A DNA stretch of 8,067 bases from Azoarcus sp. (GTDB taxonomy: Bacteria > Pseudomonadota > Gammaproteobacteria > Burkholderiales > Rhodocyclaceae). The DNA lies in assembly GCA_031259795.1 (NCBI GenBank), contig JAIRLA010000263.1, positions 1-8,067 of the forward strand, given 5' to 3'. Position 1 is the stretch's first letter. Each line of letters opens with the position of its first letter. A program made the position numbers and the translations under genes. Shown here in pieces: positions 6,807 through 8,067 of the stretch. Under the pieces are notes generated by a model. The model ran no database searches. It saw only the letters and a program-made list of their open reading frames with translations, and was not told where the DNA came from.

Positions 6807-7841
6807 ATGGCAACCGGCAGCGCCCATCTCAATACCCTCGACCCTCGCTCCCTCGCCGACCTGCAACGCCTGGCGAAAAGCGACGGACGCTCCGACGAGG
6901 CCCTGCGGGCCGCCTCCAAACAGATCGAAGGGCTGTTCCTGCAAATGATGCTGAAAGCCATGCGCGACGCCTCGCCCGCCGACGGCCCCCTCGACAGCGA
7001 CCAGACCCGGCTCGCCCAGGAACTCCACGACCAGCAACTGGCGAGCAACCTGGCGCAGACGAAAGGCGCCGGGCTGGCCGAAGCGCTTTTCCGCCAACTG
7101 GGCGGCGGCCGGGCGGGCAACGACGAAAGCGGCGGCGCGGCGGCGAGCATCATCCCCGGCAAGAGGGGCGCGCAGGGCCAGAGCGGCAGCGCCGCAAGCG
7201 CCGATCTCCCGTCCCGGCGCGACGCCGTACTTTCTTCCCGCGCGCGCCGGAGCGCGGCCACGGCCAGCAACGCGAATACCGCGGCGGCGGAATCCGCCGC
7301 ATCATCGGCAAAGCTTGCCGCCACCATCGAAGCCGCGCGCAGCGGCAGCGAAAAACCGCCGCGCCACGTGCGCGAATTCGTCGCCAGCGTATGGCCCTAC
7401 GCGCGCGCCGCCAGCCTTGCCACCGGCATTCCGGCGCACTTCATGGTGGCGCAGGCGGCGCTGGAGACCGGCTGGGGCAAGCACCAGCCCAAAAACGCCG
7501 ACGGCACCCCGAGCTACAACCTCTTCAACATCAAGGCCAGCGGCAACTGGCGCGGGCGCACGACCTCGGAGACCGCGGTCAGCGAACACGTCGGCGGACG
7601 CTGGCAGCGTGAAAAAGCCGCCTTCCGCGCCTATTCATCCTATGCCGAAGCATTTGCCGACTACGCCAGACTGCTCACCGCCAACCCGCGCTACGCCGAC
7701 GTCCTCGGAAAAATCGACGCCGCCAGCTTCGCACAAGGACTCCAGAACGCCGGATACGCCACCGACCCCATGTACGCCAACAAACTGATGCGCATCATCG
7801 GCGGCAACACCCTGAAGAACGCACTGGCGACGACGGCCTGA
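6807..7841 (+). CDS. flgJ: Flagellar rod cap and peptidoglycan hydrolase FlgJ (dual domain)
   Basis: FlgJ caps the growing rod and cuts peptidoglycan to let it through. The N-terminal rod-capping domain is visible at about 20-98 (SKQIEGLFLQMMLKAMRDAS near 37-56, then SDQTRLAQELHDQQLASNLA near 64-83). The C-terminal glucosaminidase-type domain runs from about 187 to 335: IPAHFMVAQAALETGWGK holds the probable catalytic Glu220, SYNLFNIKASGNWRGRT is typical, and YAEAFADYARLL holds Asp285, which matches the second essential acid of Salmonella FlgJ (Glu184/Asp248) in context and near-identical spacing. Between the domains is an Ala/Ser/Gly-rich linker (about 99-184). Total length is 344, longer than the enterobacterial protein (about 313-316), mostly through this linker. 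AAGGAG lies 7 bases before the ATG. It is the last gene of the operon in view. Confidence 0.96.
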   Translation: MATGSAHLNTLDPRSLADLQRLAKSDGRSDEALRAASKQIEGLFLQMMLKAMRDASPADGPLDSDQTRLAQELHDQQLASNLAQTKGAGLAEALFRQLGGGRAGNDESGGAAASIIPGKRGAQGQSGSAASADLPSRRDAVLSSRARRSAATASNANTAAAESAASSAKLAATIEAARSGSEKPPRHVREFVASVWPYARAASLATGIPAHFMVAQAALETGWGKHQPKNADGTPSYNLFNIKASGNWRGRTTSETAVSEHVGGRWQREKAAFRAYSSYAEAFADYARLLTANPRYADVLGKIDAASFAQGLQNAGYATDPMYANKLMRIIGGNTLKNALATTA

Positions 7842-7922
7842 AAAAGGGGGAGGAAGAAACGGGACGCTTGTCTACGCCTCACCGCAAAGAAAACAGCGTC
7901 CCGTTCCTTCGCCCCCCTTTTT
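7841..7922. terminator. Large inverted repeat after flgJ, probable (bidirectional) terminator
   Basis: The arms pair as follows: 7841-7850 (AAAAAGGGGG) with 7913-7922 (CCCCCTTTTT), 10 bp; 7853-7856 with 7907-7910, 4 bp; and 7858-7868 (AACGGGACGCT) with 7895-7905 (AGCGTCCCGTT), 11 bp. Only small internal mismatches separate them, and the loop is 26 bases. The T run on the 3' side and the A run on the 5' side would allow termination in both directions. The stem begins on the final A of the flgJ stop codon. The loop is longer than in a compact terminator, so a mobile palindromic element is an alternative reading. Confidence 0.75.
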
Positions 7923-7954
7923 AATCAGCGGCGCTGCGCGCCGGACAAAACGAA

Positions 7955-7990
7955 CTGGATTGCCACGTCGCTGCGCTCCTCGCAATGACG
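7955..7990. repeat. Intergenic repeat of the GTCATTGCGAG class
   Basis: On the minus strand this reads GTCATTGCGAGGAGCGCAGC, followed by GACGTGGCAATCCAG. It resembles a short non-coding repeat (GTCATTGCGAG...GCAATCCAG) that I know from intergenic regions of many bacterial genomes. The ends show partial complementarity (TTGCCACGTC against GACG). It encodes nothing. Copy number in this genome cannot be judged from the window. Confidence 0.6.
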
Positions 7991-8033
7991 AAGGGGGAGG
8001 AGGTTTTCGCAATGACGAGGTTTTCCGATGGAC
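7980..8033. repeat. Short degenerate direct repeats in the tail
   Basis: TCGCAATGACGA occurs at 7980-7991 and again at 8007-8018. In addition a 17-base unit, GAGGTTTTCGCAATGAC at 8000-8016, is followed directly by a 13/17 match at 8017-8033 (GAGGTTTTCCGATGGAC). This looks like a partial, decayed duplication of the end of the preceding repeat element. Confidence 0.55.
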
Positions 8034-8035
8034 TC

Positions 8036-8059
8036 CCCTCCCCCGCTTGCGGGGGAGGG
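8036..8059. repeat. Perfect palindrome (CCCTCCCCCGC / GCGGGGGAGGG)
   Basis: An 11-bp perfect inverted repeat, 8036-8046 against 8049-8059, is separated by two T. With the following TGCCCGAA it resembles a C-rich/G-rich palindromic repeat often seen between genes in high-GC proteobacteria. No T tract follows within the window, so it is not a clear terminator. Confidence 0.65.
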
Positions 8060-8067
8060 TGCCCGAA

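Noticed and set aside
5663..7327. 554-codon open frame on the minus strand, antisense to flgI and flgJ
   Set aside because: It is a by-product of high GC and biased codon positions: the translation is low-complexity and Ala/Arg/Asp-rich, and the sense frames are unmistakable FlgI and FlgJ.

Overview
The window carries a nine-gene flagellar rod, hook and ring operon, flgBCDEFGHIJ, read left to right, with the start of a divergent flgA-like gene at the left edge. All nine products are recognisable over their full length and none is broken. High GC content, the canonical gene order, a FlgJ with both rod-capping and muramidase domains, L- and P-ring genes, and a divergent flgA point to a Gram-negative gamma/betaproteobacterial flagellar system. 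A sigma-54 type promoter in front of flgB fits an RpoN/FleR-FlrC type cascade rather than the enterobacterial FlhDC/sigma-70 arrangement. A betaproteobacterium of the Rhodocyclales kind is my best guess, but that is inference.

Layout: 1-113, minus strand, holds the N-terminus (signal peptide) of a FlgA-like protein. Bases 114-478 form the divergent promoter region, with a near-perfect -24/-12 (RpoN) promoter at 425-440 and short direct repeats. Then follow the proximal rod genes flgB (479-889) and flgC (948-1364), the hook cap flgD (1406-2074), the hook protein flgE (2091-3338), the rod genes flgF (3400-4131) and flgG (4197-4979), the L-ring lipoprotein flgH (4990-5676), the P-ring flgI (5687-6793), and the rod cap/peptidoglycan hydrolase flgJ (6807-7841). 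Gaps between the genes are 10-65 bases and nearly every gene has a clear Shine-Dalgarno sequence; flgH is the exception. A GC-rich hairpin lies between flgE and flgF.

The operon closes with a large inverted repeat (7841-7922) that begins on the last base of the flgJ stop codon and ends in a T run, so it is probably a terminator. The last 145 bases hold no gene. They contain intergenic repeat-type sequence: a GTCATTGCGAG-class element, a short degenerate tandem repeat, and a perfect C-rich/G-rich palindrome. flgK does not follow flgJ directly within the window.

How the genes work together: exported FlgB, FlgC, FlgF and FlgG stack into the rod. FlgJ caps the growing rod and cuts the peptidoglycan in its way. 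FlgA helps FlgI form the P ring, and FlgH forms the L ring in the outer membrane. FlgD then caps the growing hook made of FlgE. I found no undescribed system. The more interesting points are regulatory or evolutionary: the RpoN promoter, nearly identical CsrA-like translation leaders in front of flgC and flgE, a shift in Glu codon choice along the operon, a single-cysteine FlgI, and the composite repeat tail.
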